A stretch of 64,000 nucleotides of DNA, from the NCBI GenBank assembly GCA_016710235.1, contig JADJLG010000001.1:372001-436000 (forward strand), given 5' to 3'. Source of the DNA: Saprospiraceae bacterium (GTDB lineage Bacteria > Bacteroidota > Bacteroidia > Chitinophagales > Saprospiraceae). The notes below the pieces were generated by a model, which made no database searches, was not told the DNA's origin, and saw nothing but the letters and a program-made list of their open reading frames with translations. Below are positions 37,935-47,315 of the stretch, piece after piece. Every line of letters begins with the position of its first letter. The first letter of the stretch is position 1. Position numbers and translations under genes: made by a program.

Positions 37935-40097
37935 ATGAAAAGGATTTTGCTGCTTGTATTTATCGCTTTGACAGTATTCGGTTACGGTCAGGTCCAAAGC
38001 ATAGATCCTACTAAAATAAACCAAGATACGGTTGATCTCAAAGAAGTAATTATTTCAGCTACCAGGACCGAAAGAAAACTCACCGAGATTCCTATGCCCT
38101 TCAATCTGGTGACCAAAAAAGAGATTCAAGCCATTGGAGGCAGCCGACTGCAAGACGTACTTACCGAACAAAAAGGACTTACCATAGTGCCTCAAATAAA
38201 TGGGGTGGGAAATGGACTCCAACTCCAAGGATTAGGAGCCGATTATACGATGATCATGATGGACGGTGAGCCACTCATAGGCAGATATACAGGTACTTTA
38301 GAATTGAGCAGAATAGCTCTCGGCAATATAAAGAAAATAGAAATCGTAAAAGGTCCATCCTCAAGCTTATACGGGTCGGAAGCGCTTGGCGGAGTAGTCA
38401 ATATAATCACGAGTAGACCTGTAACTCCTCGTATTTTGCTTTCTTCCAGGTTGAGTACGATGGGTGATTTCGATGCCAATGTAGAATTGGATCATGTGAA
38501 ATATAAGTTATCAAATCAGCTTTTCTTTAATTTTTTCAACTCAAAAGGATTTGATGTTGATCCTGCAAATTATGGTCGTACCATATCACCATATCGAAAT
38601 TTCAGCTTCAGACATAAATTAATTTATCAACCTATTGAAGCCCTAGAATTATCAACTGCAATTCGCATTTTTCATGAAGTTCAGGATAATGAATATCAGG
38701 TCATCGTTCCTTCTGATTCTATAAAAGTCAATGGCCCGGGTAAGGTCAGTGATTTGACTTTCATTCCTCAAATTAAATATTCTTGGAAGAATAACACACA
38801 ATTTTATATTAGAGCCAATTACTCCAGGTATTATACAGAAACCAAACTGAACGAACTCAGTTCAGGAAATGAATATTACTTTGACCAATTCAGGCAGGAA
38901 TATTTTAAACCGGAAGTTCAATCAACTTGTAGATATTTTAAAAACCAAAATTGGACTGCAGGCGCAGGTATTCTTTACGAATCAGTAAATACAAATCGAT
39001 ATGGAGAAAATGTGACTAGATCTCAACATACATCTTATTTGTTTTTGCAACATGAATGGAAGCTTAATCCTAAAGTGGACATCATTACAGGACTTCGATA
39101 CGACGATAATTCAGTGTATCACAGCCAATGGAGCCCAAAGTTTTCGTTACTCTACAAACCTACTTCCCGCATTCAAATCAAAGCCTCTTTTGGAACAGGA
39201 TTTAAAGCACCTGACTTCAGACAATTGTATTTGAATTTTAAAAATTCTGCGGCAGGATACAGCGTATTTGGTACCGAAGTAGTGTTGGACGAACTCAAAA
39301 AATTACAGACACAGGGATTAATTGAAGATATATATATTTCTTTAGACCAAAAATCCACATTAAAACCAGAAAAATCAATTGCGCTGAATTTTGGGATGGA
39401 GTATGATCATCCCACGTTTGGTAATTTTTCAATACATTTTTTCAGAAATGATCTCAAAGGATTAGTAGAAATACAAACCGTCGCTTTACTTAAAAACCGA
39501 CAATTCATTTATTCTTACAATAATATTCAGAATGCTTACACAGAAGGTTTTGAGGCAGAATGGAGAAGCAAATTGATTCGGAATTTCCAGATCAGTTTAT
39601 CTTATAATTACTTGCTTGCTAAAGACAAAGATATTCTTAACCAAATCAAACAAAAACAAATCTATGGTAGAAATCCGGAAACTTTAGAATCTTACCTGAT
39701 CACAAAAAAGGATTATTTAGGTTTGTACGGCAGATCACCTCATTCAGGTATAGCCAAATTAAGATATCAAAGTAAAAGTGGAAAATGGGATGCCTCTCTA
39801 CGATGTATTTACAGAGGTAGTTATGGCTCGGCTGCTACTGCAGGATCAGTATCAGGCACACTTATACCTTCGTCTGATAGAAACAGCAATGGTATATTGG
39901 ATCGATATGATCACCTGGTAACTGATTATTTTATCCTCAATGCAGGATATGCTTATCAAATTAATTCAAATTGGCGAATAAGTACCGGTGTTGAAAATTT
40001 GGCCAACTACAAAGATGAATTATACATACCCACTTTAAAAGGTAGAAATTTTTTTATTCAAATACAATTCGAATTTTTTAAAAAAAATAAATCATGA
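37935..40097 (+). CDS. TonB-dependent haem receptor (HmuR-like)
   Basis: This 720-residue outer-membrane receptor has a signal peptide (MKRILLLVFIALTVFGYGQ) and a plug domain at about 35-165, with LKEVIISATRTERKLTEIP, a TonB-box-like region and GPSSSLYGSEALGGVVNIIT. The beta-barrel ends in a final phenylalanine-containing strand. FKAP (423-426) occupies the FRAP position of haem receptors, but no histidine follows it where HmuR-type receptors have one, and NPDL is replaced by LKPEKS. The ATG of hmuY overlaps its stop (ATGA), so the two genes form an operon. ATG 37935 begins the signal peptide; a TTG at 37911 is rejected. Haem as ligand follows mainly from the HmuY partner. Confidence 0.9.
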   Translation: MKRILLLVFIALTVFGYGQVQSIDPTKINQDTVDLKEVIISATRTERKLTEIPMPFNLVTKKEIQAIGGSRLQDVLTEQKGLTIVPQINGVGNGLQLQGLGADYTMIMMDGEPLIGRYTGTLELSRIALGNIKKIEIVKGPSSSLYGSEALGGVVNIITSRPVTPRILLSSRLSTMGDFDANVELDHVKYKLSNQLFFNFFNSKGFDVDPANYGRTISPYRNFSFRHKLIYQPIEALELSTAIRIFHEVQDNEYQVIVPSDSIKVNGPGKVSDLTFIPQIKYSWKNNTQFYIRANYSRYYTETKLNELSSGNEYYFDQFRQEYFKPEVQSTCRYFKNQNWTAGAGILYESVNTNRYGENVTRSQHTSYLFLQHEWKLNPKVDIITGLRYDDNSVYHSQWSPKFSLLYKPTSRIQIKASFGTGFKAPDFRQLYLNFKNSAAGYSVFGTEVVLDELKKLQTQGLIEDIYISLDQKSTLKPEKSIALNFGMEYDHPTFGNFSIHFFRNDLKGLVEIQTVALLKNRQFIYSYNNIQNAYTEGFEAEWRSKLIRNFQISLSYNYLLAKDKDILNQIKQKQIYGRNPETLESYLITKKDYLGLYGRSPHSGIAKLRYQSKSGKWDASLRCIYRGSYGSAATAGSVSGTLIPSSDRNSNGILDRYDHLVTDYFILNAGYAYQINSNWRISTGVENLANYKDELYIPTLKGRNFFIQIQFEFFKKNKS

Positions 40098-40705
40098 AAA
40101 ATTTAATTTTAGTACTCTTCGCTATAAGCTTACTTACCTCATGCGATGATTCATCTGAATCATCCCCTGGCTCAAAATCTCTATCTGTAACTGTACAAAA
40201 TTTACCGGCAGACCCACCTACTTCATTTGACCCTACTACCGGACAACCGATAGGCGAAACCGGCAAATTTACTTTTTTCAGATTATCTGACAGCAGTATC
40301 GTCGCTAATTCTGACTCGACTACAAGCAAATGGGATATTGCATTCCGGGCAAATACAATTTTGATCAATAGTGGATCTTCAGGCCCTGGAAGCGCAGGTG
40401 CATTTTTGTTGGACGGTGTTTATCAATCCATTTCTGAAGTCCCTGCAGACAGCAGTTTCCATATAGACCAAGCTCCTGTTTATGCTATTGGAAAAAATTG
40501 GTACACTTATGATCAGGCAGCATTTGTATTCTATCCAAAGCCGGGCAAAGTTTTAATTTTGCGTACCAGTGATCAGAAATATGCAAAACTGGAAATTCTG
40601 AGTTACTACAAAAATGCACCGACCACTCCAAATTACCGTACCGACCTGGCGCGTTACTATACCTTCCGCTACATCATCCAACAGGATGGCTCCAAGAAAT
40701 TCTAA
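40094..40705 (+). CDS. hmuY: HmuY-family haem-binding lipoprotein
   Basis: This 203-residue surface lipoprotein (lipobox LLTSC, Cys17) belongs to the HmuY family of haemophores. Typical phrases are KWDIAFRANTILINSG (about 79-94), a SGPGSAGAFL loop, KPGKVLILRTSDQKYAKLEILSYYK (about 149-173) and YYTFRYIIQQDGSKKF at the end. P. gingivalis HmuY binds haem with two histidines, and some relatives use two methionines. This protein has one histidine (H123) and no internal methionine, so haem binding would need other ligands. It overlaps the receptor gene by 4 bp. Confidence 0.92.
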   Translation: MKNLILVLFAISLLTSCDDSSESSPGSKSLSVTVQNLPADPPTSFDPTTGQPIGETGKFTFFRLSDSSIVANSDSTTSKWDIAFRANTILINSGSSGPGSAGAFLLDGVYQSISEVPADSSFHIDQAPVYAIGKNWYTYDQAAFVFYPKPGKVLILRTSDQKYAKLEILSYYKNAPTTPNYRTDLARYYTFRYIIQQDGSKKF

Positions 40706-40747
40706 AAGCCATTTTCAAACAAAGAATGAAGCTCAACCAAAAAGAAG

Positions 40748-40795
40748 TGAAAGCCTGATCTACAAATGCTATTGCTAAGCTCAGGCTTTCATTTT
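40748..40795 (+). terminator. Rho-independent terminator after hmuY
   Basis: TGAAAGCCTGA (40748-40758) pairs perfectly with TCAGGCTTTCA (40781-40791) around a 22-base loop, followed by TTTT. It lies 43 bp past the hmuY stop and closes the haem-uptake operon. Confidence 0.85.
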
Positions 40796-40981
40796 ACCAC
40801 ATTGTATGTTTAGGGAACATACCTTTACCACTGTGAATCCTAGGGAACCAAAGATTTAACAACTTTCAAATAATTTTACCTTATAAACCAAATTTTGAGG
40901 CTGAAATTTGGAATAAATTTACCCTGGTATACGGTAAAGATGAACAATTTATGCATTTGAGTTATTTTTACCTCTGCTGAA

Positions 40982-42286
40982 ATGGAAAAAATGGCATGCA
41001 TCTCATTTCCTTCGTTCAATCATATAGTTAGGTTCCTGCTAACATGGATTATTCTTGGACTCCATCCCATACATGCTGAAAACAAAGTTTATCTCTTAGA
41101 AAGTGAAGCAGAAGGCCTTCAAGCAAAACTGGATTTGATCAACAGTGCCCAAAAAGAAATCATGGTTGCATATTATGCAATCTATGAAGATGACACCGGG
41201 CTCGCTGTTCTATCCGCCTGCGTTCATGCAGCAAAACGAGGTGTCGATGTAAGAATTATAGTAGAAAGTCTGAGTTCCCGCATTTCAAAAGGGATGCTCG
41301 ACTATCTATGTAATTACAATATCCCTGTACAATACTTTAACAAGTTTAGTTGGAAGAAAGGATGGAATAATATCACTTCAATGCATGATAAACTCCTTGT
41401 CGTAGATGGTAAATATTTCATCACCGGTGGAAGAAATCTCACTAATAATTATTATTCAAAATTCAATCGAAGTAAAAAAAAATTTATTGATCTTGAAATA
41501 TTTACAGAAGGCGAAGTTGTATCCCAAGCTAGCAGGTATTTTAACCATGTTTGGACGGCTCCTTTCACCAAATACATGAACAATAAAGTTTACAAAACTA
41601 CACTTAAGGATTATAAACATATTGAGGCGGTTTTGGATTCAATCTATAATATTCAACAATTTCATCCAGTAAAATATTGGAGTGACAAAACCGATCCTGT
41701 TCAGAAAATTAACTTTATCAGAGACTATTACCATATTCTACCTCGGACCAGATTTGTTTCCAACAAAGTGATGAGTTTAATCTATGAAGCAGATAGCACA
41801 ATCCAAATTGAATCACCTTACCTTACGCCTCCACGCAGCATCAGAAAAGCGCTTCGCAATGCAGCATTTAAAAAAGTTAAGATTGAACTCAACAGCAATG
41901 CTGCTTATGTTACCGATGTGCCTGTTAGCTCGGCTGCATATGCAAATGACAGAGACCTATATCTCAAATGGGGTATACACGCTTATGAGTTTGAAGGACA
42001 AAGTACCCTGCATTCTAAAGCGATGGTTATCGACAATAAAATTACCGTGATTGGTACTTATAATTTGGATAATTTGTCACACCAATTTAATTCTGAAACA
42101 ATTACAGTAATTGAAGATACAGCATTTGCTCACAAAGTTTCACGAATTCTTAAATCACGTATAAAACAGAGCACTTTGATATCGGCTGAAGATGAACCGG
42201 ACCCCTTTCGCAATCTCAAATTTAAACAGCGATTTTTATTCTCCATTTTCCGAAAAACAGCTTTTATTTATCGCCCTTTTATTTGA
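40982..42286 (+). CDS. Phospholipase D-like protein (cardiolipin synthase type)
   Basis: This 434-residue protein has a signal sequence or membrane anchor (about 15-30, VRFLLTWIILGLHPIHA) and two HKD catalytic motifs. The first is HDKLLVVDGKYFITGGRN (about 137-154) and the second is HSKAMVIDNKITVIGTYNLDN (about 343-363). Each has the HxKxxxxD pattern. Family members transfer phosphatidyl groups (cardiolipin synthases) or cut phosphodiesters. The secreted or anchored form suggests action in the periplasm or on membrane lipids. No neighbours point to a pathway. Confidence 0.9.
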   Translation: MEKMACISFPSFNHIVRFLLTWIILGLHPIHAENKVYLLESEAEGLQAKLDLINSAQKEIMVAYYAIYEDDTGLAVLSACVHAAKRGVDVRIIVESLSSRISKGMLDYLCNYNIPVQYFNKFSWKKGWNNITSMHDKLLVVDGKYFITGGRNLTNNYYSKFNRSKKKFIDLEIFTEGEVVSQASRYFNHVWTAPFTKYMNNKVYKTTLKDYKHIEAVLDSIYNIQQFHPVKYWSDKTDPVQKINFIRDYYHILPRTRFVSNKVMSLIYEADSTIQIESPYLTPPRSIRKALRNAAFKKVKIELNSNAAYVTDVPVSSAAYANDRDLYLKWGIHAYEFEGQSTLHSKAMVIDNKITVIGTYNLDNLSHQFNSETITVIEDTAFAHKVSRILKSRIKQSTLISAEDEPDPFRNLKFKQRFLFSIFRKTAFIYRPFI

Positions 42287-42592
42287 TTAGGGTTGAGGAA
42301 TAAATTATTATTCCCTGATATAAATTATAAAGAAGTTAAAATTCGAAACATAAATCATCTCTTTCATTTAGCTCGAATTTTGCAAAAGAGATTTAATTCT
42401 GAAGCCTAATTGGATATAAAAACTGAGCTTTGGATGTGCTGAATGATCACCCGGTTGCGACCATCAGCTGAACGATTTCACTCCTCAAGGAGAGAGGCTG
42501 ACAATACTTTGCAGGAAATTGCAATTGCCCTTACAACAGGTAAACTTGTGTTCTCATCTCTTTCATTTAGATCAAATTCGAATGACACGATT
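42287..42592. other. Convergent intergenic region, no gene seen
   Basis: These 306 bp lie between the phospholipase D-like gene and queG. A small inverted repeat (GGAATAA/TTATTCC) occurs about 15 bp after the first stop. A 74-codon frame at 42443-42667 on the plus strand runs into queG antisense and has an arginine-rich, unlikely composition. No tRNA is present. Confidence 0.55.
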
Positions 42593-43519
42593 TTATGTCT
42601 TGTCTATACAATACATCACATTTCTCTTCATTCCCTTCAATTTAGTTCGTTGAATTGGAGAATTTAGCGTTATTTCATTGAAAGCTTCATCAGTCATGGC
42701 GAGCCAATCCTGTTGAGAAAGGTTCAATAATTCTACTTTAGGTTCAAATTCATCGACTTGATGTTGTTTTGCAAATCTATTCCAGGGACATACCTCCTGA
42801 CAGATGTCACAGCCAAAAATCCATCCTTTCGTTTTTCCTGAAAAAGATTCAGGTATATCATTCTTAAGTTCAATCGTAAGATAAGAAATACACCTAGATG
42901 CATCCACTATATAACCTTGTGCATGTATAGCTTCGGTTGGACAAGCTTCAATACAGCGAGTACAGGTCCCACAGTGGTCATTGATCGGGTGATCAACCTG
43001 AAATTCAATATCTGTTAATACACAGGCCAGAAAAAAATAACTCCCATGTTTTGGATGAATACTAAGTGTATTTTTTCCGCTCCACGAAATTCCCGATATT
43101 TTCGCCCAATCACGTTCCAGCACCGGAGCTGAATCTACAAAATATCTAAGTTGAATGTTTCCATATGTATCATTCAACCAGTGAGTTAAAACTTTCAATT
43201 TTGACTTTATCACTTGATGATAATCCTGACCATAAGCATATCTAGATATTTTAATTCCTTCTTTATGAATGTATTGATTTTCAGGAAAATAATTGAGCGC
43301 CAGCATTATGACTGATTTACAACCAGGAAAGAGCAATGTTGGGTCGATGCGCTTTTCATAATAATTTTCCATGTAGCTCATTTCACCGTGCATCCCTTGC
43401 TTCAACCATCGTTCCAGATTCCTTGCCTCCTTATCAAGCTGACGAGCTTTAGCCACACCAACTTGCAGAAATCCCAGCTCCCGAGCTTTGGATTTGATCT
43501 TTTCAGAAGAATAAACCAT
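42593..43519 (-). CDS. queG: Epoxyqueuosine reductase QueG
   Basis: This 308-residue enzyme reduces epoxyqueuosine to queuosine in tRNA, using cobalamin and two [4Fe-4S] clusters. The cluster-binding cysteines are in DHCGTCTRCIEACP (about 181-194) and FGCDICQEVCPW. The N-terminal half has MHGEMSYMENYYEKRIDP and KSVIMLALNYFPEN, both standard for QueG. The C-terminal HEAT-like extension of E. coli QueG is short here, as in Bacteroidota homologues. No other queuosine gene lies nearby. Confidence 0.95.
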   Translation of the reverse strand: MVYSSEKIKSKARELGFLQVGVAKARQLDKEARNLERWLKQGMHGEMSYMENYYEKRIDPTLLFPGCKSVIMLALNYFPENQYIHKEGIKISRYAYGQDYHQVIKSKLKVLTHWLNDTYGNIQLRYFVDSAPVLERDWAKISGISWSGKNTLSIHPKHGSYFFLACVLTDIEFQVDHPINDHCGTCTRCIEACPTEAIHAQGYIVDASRCISYLTIELKNDIPESFSGKTKGWIFGCDICQEVCPWNRFAKQHQVDEFEPKVELLNLSQQDWLAMTDEAFNEITLNSPIQRTKLKGMKRNVMYCIDKT

Positions 43520-44069
43520 TCTTGCAAAGAAAAGAAAACTATTCCAATTCTTAAAATAGATCCTTCCTGAATATTAATTACCGAATCCAAAACTTACTTC
43601 ACGTAAATGTCATTTAAAAGCTTCGAGAATATATAATTCCCAATCTAATATCACATTTTTCTTCTCTGATTATTTTAAGCAAAAAGGAAAATTCCCACAT
43701 AGATGTTCTGATTTTTTTCAAATCCAAAATTGTGCAAACATTCAGGTATCAGATTATACTAATGTAATGAAGTATAAAGTCATAGATCTGACCAATTATT
43801 CGATCCTTACGGAATCTATTGGATCTCAGATTCAATAGATTTCAAATGACTAAATTCCTAAAGGGATTCACTTTATTGAAGACAATGGCTATGAGAAAAT
43901 TACTCAAACTTTGCAAAACTATATTTAAAAATGCCTCGCATTCCTATTTATCAAACTATAATCATTGGAACTTATAAATTTCAATATAAAAAAATAAAGC
44001 CCGCACTAATTTTGTGCAGGCTTTGACCACAATTTGAAGAAAGTAAAACGATATACTTTAATATTATTT
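43520..44069. other. Intergenic region with two hairpins
   Basis: About 550 bp without a gene. It holds a 9-bp inverted repeat (AATCTATTG 43813-43821 with CAATAGATT 43833-43841) of unknown role, and the terminator at 43996-44024. No frame with a start and protein-like composition is visible. Confidence 0.6.
43996..44024 (-). terminator. Rho-independent terminator of the sigma/anti-sigma/beta-barrel cluster
   Basis: Read on the minus strand, AAAGCC and GCAC pair with GTGC and GGCTTT around a small loop (one unpaired base per arm), and a run of eight T follows. It lies 46 bp past the stop at 44070. Confidence 0.85.
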
Positions 44070-44984
44070 TTATAAATCAAACCAGATTCCACATTCAAGG
44101 GTATGATAATCCGTCTCCTTCCATGTTGGCGTCAGGTCATAATTTACATAAAATTTGATTGCACCGATGTCCACCTTTGCATTCAGTCCATATTTGAACG
44201 TAGAAAAACCAAAATCCTCTTCCGTTTCGATATTTCGTTTTGAATTGGTTGTTTTAATTTCATGTTCCTGATGTGTTAACACTCCTACATATCCACCTAA
44301 TCCTATACCGATATTGCCCAAGCCTCTGTATTTTTTTGATTGCAGATATAAGGTGAGGGGAACTTCAAGATGGCTAAAATCAAATTCACTCTTTCGAATT
44401 TCAGATCCATTAACAGTTTCATTGATGGTGTACTCAAGAGTCTTGTCAGGAGTAAAGTTCAGTTTTTTATCAAACTCCAATTCTCCAAATCTCCAAGTAA
44501 GTCCTGTTAACAATAGTACATTTTTGCTGCCTAGATATATTTTAGTTGGGAGGAAAGTAAATCCCCAACTCCATGACCGGAAAGTCTTCAGGCTTAAGTC
44601 TTTGGCTTGTTGCTTAGTTGCAGCGTCTCCATTATGTATAAGAAAGTTCATACCAAGATCAAAATCAATAAAGTCAACTGATGCAGCTTTAGATCGTTTT
44701 TTCTTAGCCGGAGCCACATTTTCTTTTCTCATAGGCATATCAGGACTATCTGCTAATGAGGGCTCACTTTTCTCGTCAATCTTTGATTCAGATTTTTCCA
44801 TTGAAGGTTTCTGTATGATTAAAATTTCCCTGTCTTTTACTTTAAACTTTAAAGTATCCTCTTTCCCTATACTGGGAGCAGGACTTGGAGAAGGCGGTGG
44901 CGGTGGTGGTGGTGGTGGTACATCTTGTGCTTTAGAAACTACAGCGATAAAGGTTACGAATAGAATAAATAATATTTTTTTCAT
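44070..44984 (-). CDS. Outer-membrane beta-barrel protein with proline-rich N-terminus
   Basis: This 304-residue protein has a signal peptide (MKKILFILFVTFIAVVSKAQ), then a run of nine prolines (residues about 23-31) with a further PSPSPAP. A charged linker (about 40-100) leads to a beta-barrel-like domain (about 105-304, FDLGMNFLIHNGD ... YVNYDLTPTWKETD ... LECGIWFDL). The nine prolines should need EF-P for translation. It is the third gene of a sigma factor / anti-sigma-like / beta-barrel cluster, starting 29 bp after the second. It may transmit an outer-membrane signal or be a regulated porin; neither is shown. Confidence 0.8.
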   Translation of the reverse strand: MKKILFILFVTFIAVVSKAQDVPPPPPPPPPSPSPAPSIGKEDTLKFKVKDREILIIQKPSMEKSESKIDEKSEPSLADSPDMPMRKENVAPAKKKRSKAASVDFIDFDLGMNFLIHNGDAATKQQAKDLSLKTFRSWSWGFTFLPTKIYLGSKNVLLLTGLTWRFGELEFDKKLNFTPDKTLEYTINETVNGSEIRKSEFDFSHLEVPLTLYLQSKKYRGLGNIGIGLGGYVGVLTHQEHEIKTTNSKRNIETEEDFGFSTFKYGLNAKVDIGAIKFYVNYDLTPTWKETDYHTLECGIWFDL

Positions 44985-45013
44985 TTATATGAATTTTATG
45001 TTTTTTGTTCAAA

Positions 45014-45895
45014 TCAATTTCTAAATAAAGTCAATTGTTTTATTATTTCTAATTTTTCTGTTTTTAGTTCAACTGCTACATGCTCTGTGCTCTGATCGAC
45101 CTGAATCTGGAGTACATCATTTGTCCATTTGCGAGTTCTTCCAGCAATCCATTTCCAAAACAAATTCCCTGCTTGCTTTTCAAGTGAATTCTCTTTGCCT
45201 ACATTATCAGTCATAAGATTTTCTTTGGCATCAGATAAATTTTCAACTTTGATCTTAATATCCGGGAGTACTTTTTCTTGTTTAGCTGAAACAGAAGCCA
45301 AAGAAGTTATAAGTTTCACTGGTGACGCTTTTATATCTTTCAACATTGAGGATTCATTTGTAATCAAAAGATGCGTTGTGGTGTTTAATGTTGCATCGTC
45401 AGCAATATTTTTTTCTTGATTTTCAATATATTCTCTATGAAGGAACTCCGCTTTCGAATTGATCAAATTGGCAGCGCTCCCTAATTGACCTTCTTGAATT
45501 AGATCAGATGCCTTACTTTTCATCATGTTGTGTCTGGTCTCAGCAACCGAAGATTTCATTTCATCATTCACCTGTTTGCCTGTATTCAATTTAGCGTTTG
45601 GAATGTTTTGATCATGAGCTGTATGATTTGAATAAGTTGACGTATTCATTTTGTCATTTTGTGATCCTTTATCACTAGAAAAATACCAAATTGCAACACA
45701 AATCAAAACAGTTGCTGCTATACTTCCGGAAATCCAAAATTGAAACAAATTTGCACTAGCTGATTTTTTTGGAGCGAAAGCCTTATCCTTAAGTCGCGGA
45801 TCTTGTATGACTTTATCAAAAATATTGTCGGGTGCCGATTTGAGCTCAGATTGCTGCAATCGTGCGTGGAAATATTCCTTGAATTGATCTTTCAT
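45014..45895 (-). CDS. Probable membrane-anchored anti-sigma factor
   Basis: This 293-residue protein has a cytoplasmic N-terminal segment (about 1-50), one membrane helix (about 52-70, FWISGSIAATVLICVAIWYF) and a low-complexity Ser/Lys/Asn-rich periplasmic part. Its first 50 bp overlap the 3' end of the upstream sigma factor gene, an arrangement typical of sigma/anti-sigma pairs. No recognised anti-sigma motif (such as a zinc-binding HxxxCxxC) is visible, so the call rests on context and topology. The following gene is the beta-barrel protein. Confidence 0.65.
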   Translation of the reverse strand: MKDQFKEYFHARLQQSELKSAPDNIFDKVIQDPRLKDKAFAPKKSASANLFQFWISGSIAATVLICVAIWYFSSDKGSQNDKMNTSTYSNHTAHDQNIPNAKLNTGKQVNDEMKSSVAETRHNMMKSKASDLIQEGQLGSAANLINSKAEFLHREYIENQEKNIADDATLNTTTHLLITNESSMLKDIKASPVKLITSLASVSAKQEKVLPDIKIKVENLSDAKENLMTDNVGKENSLEKQAGNLFWKWIAGRTRKWTNDVLQIQVDQSTEHVAVELKTEKLEIIKQLTLFRN

Positions 45896-46469
45896 TTTTA
45901 TTATTATTTTTCAATAACTGTATCAATTTAATTTTTGCTCTCAAATACTGACTCCTTGAGGTTGAAGGTGCTATTCCCAGCATTTCTGATATTTGATCAT
46001 GTGAGTAATTTTCTATTACGTACAAAGTAAAAACCAATCTATATCGCTCTGGAAGTTGGAGAATACAGGAATTTACATCTTGTAGATCCGCTTCGTAAGC
46101 CGCTTCCAAATCACCCACAGAATCATCGCTCTCTACCGGATGGGAAATTTGATCTTCCCAAGGCTCCATTCTATATCTTGCAGATTTCTGGACCATAGCA
46201 ACACAGGTATTTACTGTGATTCGTTTTATCCATGCAGGCAGTAGTTTCTCATTTTCCAGACTATCCAAATGCAAAAAAACTTTAACGAATGATTCTTGCA
46301 ATGCATCCGCTGCTTCAACTTCATTTCTTATAATATGGAGGCACACTTGATACATTGCAGACGAAAAACGGTCATAGAGATTTCTTGCAGAAATCTGATC
46401 ACCCTGCAGCACCTTGTCAATCAGTGTTTTGTAGTCGCTTTCGTGTTGGTCTTTTGTCAAAAAGCTCAT
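45846..46469 (-). CDS. ECF-type RNA polymerase sigma factor
   Basis: This 207-residue sigma-70-family factor has region 2 (YDRFSSAMYQVCLHIIRNEVEAADALQESFVKVFLHL) and region 4 (PERYRLVFTLYVIENYSHDQISEMLG, then a DNA-recognition helix SRSQYLRAKIKLIQLL). It lacks regions 1 and 3, as ECF factors do. The gene overlaps the putative anti-sigma gene by 50 bp. It likely directs transcription of this cluster and of envelope functions, but no target promoter can be named. Confidence 0.93.
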   Translation of the reverse strand: MSFLTKDQHESDYKTLIDKVLQGDQISARNLYDRFSSAMYQVCLHIIRNEVEAADALQESFVKVFLHLDSLENEKLLPAWIKRITVNTCVAMVQKSARYRMEPWEDQISHPVESDDSVGDLEAAYEADLQDVNSCILQLPERYRLVFTLYVIENYSHDQISEMLGIAPSTSRSQYLRAKIKLIQLLKNNNKNERSIQGIFPRTIAAI

Positions 46470-46581
46470 TTTTCCGTTTGCAAATCAACATAAGGATCTT
46501 GCACATGCCTAAAAGTTGCATGACCTGATCTTTAAACTAACATAAAATTAAAAATTCTCAGGATAGGGCGGAAAAAAGACC

Positions 46582-46830
46582 TCACTGGTTGTCGCGCCAT
46601 TCATAGACCCATTTTGCTTGAATTTGCTCCAAATGGGATTCGTTGCATTCTTCTCTTTTTCCTTCAAAGTGTGGCAGTTCCATAACCCAATCCAATAACT
46701 GCGTGAATCGGATCCTGTAGATTTGGGACTCACCAAATTCTGGTCCGAATCTGGCATAAAGCCCCATAGCAATATCCTCGTGATCAGCCCAACTGATTGG
46801 AAGATCATCTATATTCTTAAAACTCGACAT
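46582..46830 (-). CDS. iscX: Fe-S cluster assembly protein IscX
   Basis: This 82-residue acidic protein resembles E. coli IscX/YfhJ, a modulator that binds IscS and iron. Conserved phrases are ISWADHEDIAMGLYARFGP, IRFTQLLDWVMELPHFEG and ESHLEQIQAKWVYEWRD. Its residues align with IscX over almost the whole length. It starts 11 bp after the ferredoxin gene, as in isc operons, so the two are co-transcribed. The rest of an isc operon (iscS, iscU, hscA) is not in the window. Confidence 0.9.
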   Translation of the reverse strand: MSSFKNIDDLPISWADHEDIAMGLYARFGPEFGESQIYRIRFTQLLDWVMELPHFEGKREECNESHLEQIQAKWVYEWRDNQ

Positions 46831-46841
46831 ATTGACTGCAA

Positions 46842-47183
46842 TTAATGTTCGTGTCCAATTATCCTTTTCTGATCAGGTACTTCAATGACAATGTCTGCAT
46901 GATCGTCTAAGATAATACATTGACATGCCAGCCTGGATTCAAGTCTGGGATTGATCGCTCGATCAATGAAATCCTCTTCCTTGTCCGACAGAGGCTCCAG
47001 GTGCCGATCACCGCTTTGTACATAGATGTGACAAGTACTACAGGCACACACCCCACCGCAATTGTGGTTGAGATGGACCCCATATTCCTCAGTAATTTCA
47101 AGAATACTCATCTCCTTAAACTCTCCCTCAACCGCCTTCTCCGGAATCTGGATATCTTCAAATTTGAAGTGAATCTTTGCCAT
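46842..47183 (-). CDS. fdx: ISC-type [2Fe-2S] ferredoxin
   Basis: This 113-residue electron carrier has the adrenodoxin-type cysteine pattern C42-x5-C48-x2-C51 with a distal C87, plus extra C46 and C89. The motif NCGGVCACSTCHIYV is close to that of Fdx from isc operons, which gives electrons for cluster assembly. It is followed by iscX with 11 bp between. It is divergent from the double AAA+ ATPase gene, with 132 bp between the start codons. Confidence 0.93.
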   Translation of the reverse strand: MAKIHFKFEDIQIPEKAVEGEFKEMSILEITEEYGVHLNHNCGGVCACSTCHIYVQSGDRHLEPLSDKEEDFIDRAINPRLESRLACQCIILDDHADIVIEVPDQKRIIGHEH

Positions 47184-47315
47184 AACAAGTGAAAGTTAAA
47201 CTGGAAATAGCCATTATAAGTTCAGGGAGCGTCTACTTTTTTAATGTTTTCTTAAAATCCAAAAAGCATTCCTCCTTTCCCTTTATAAAACTTATTTTTG
47301 AAGTATCAATCAACT

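Noticed and set aside
42443..42667. 74-codon plus-strand frame after the phospholipase D-like gene
   Set aside because: Arginine-rich start, no signal, and it overlaps queG antisense.
44314..45024. 236-codon plus-strand frame with a poly-glycine run
   Set aside because: It is the antisense reading of the proline-rich beta-barrel gene; poly-Gly mirrors poly-Pro codons.
46548..46808. 86-codon minus-strand frame overlapping iscX
   Set aside because: Out of frame with the clear IscX gene; composition is not protein-like.
47293..47300. TATTTTTG as the promoter of the AAA+ ATPase gene
   Set aside because: The -7 match is good but would leave a leader of about 9 bases and no -33 partner; kept only as a note in the gene entry.
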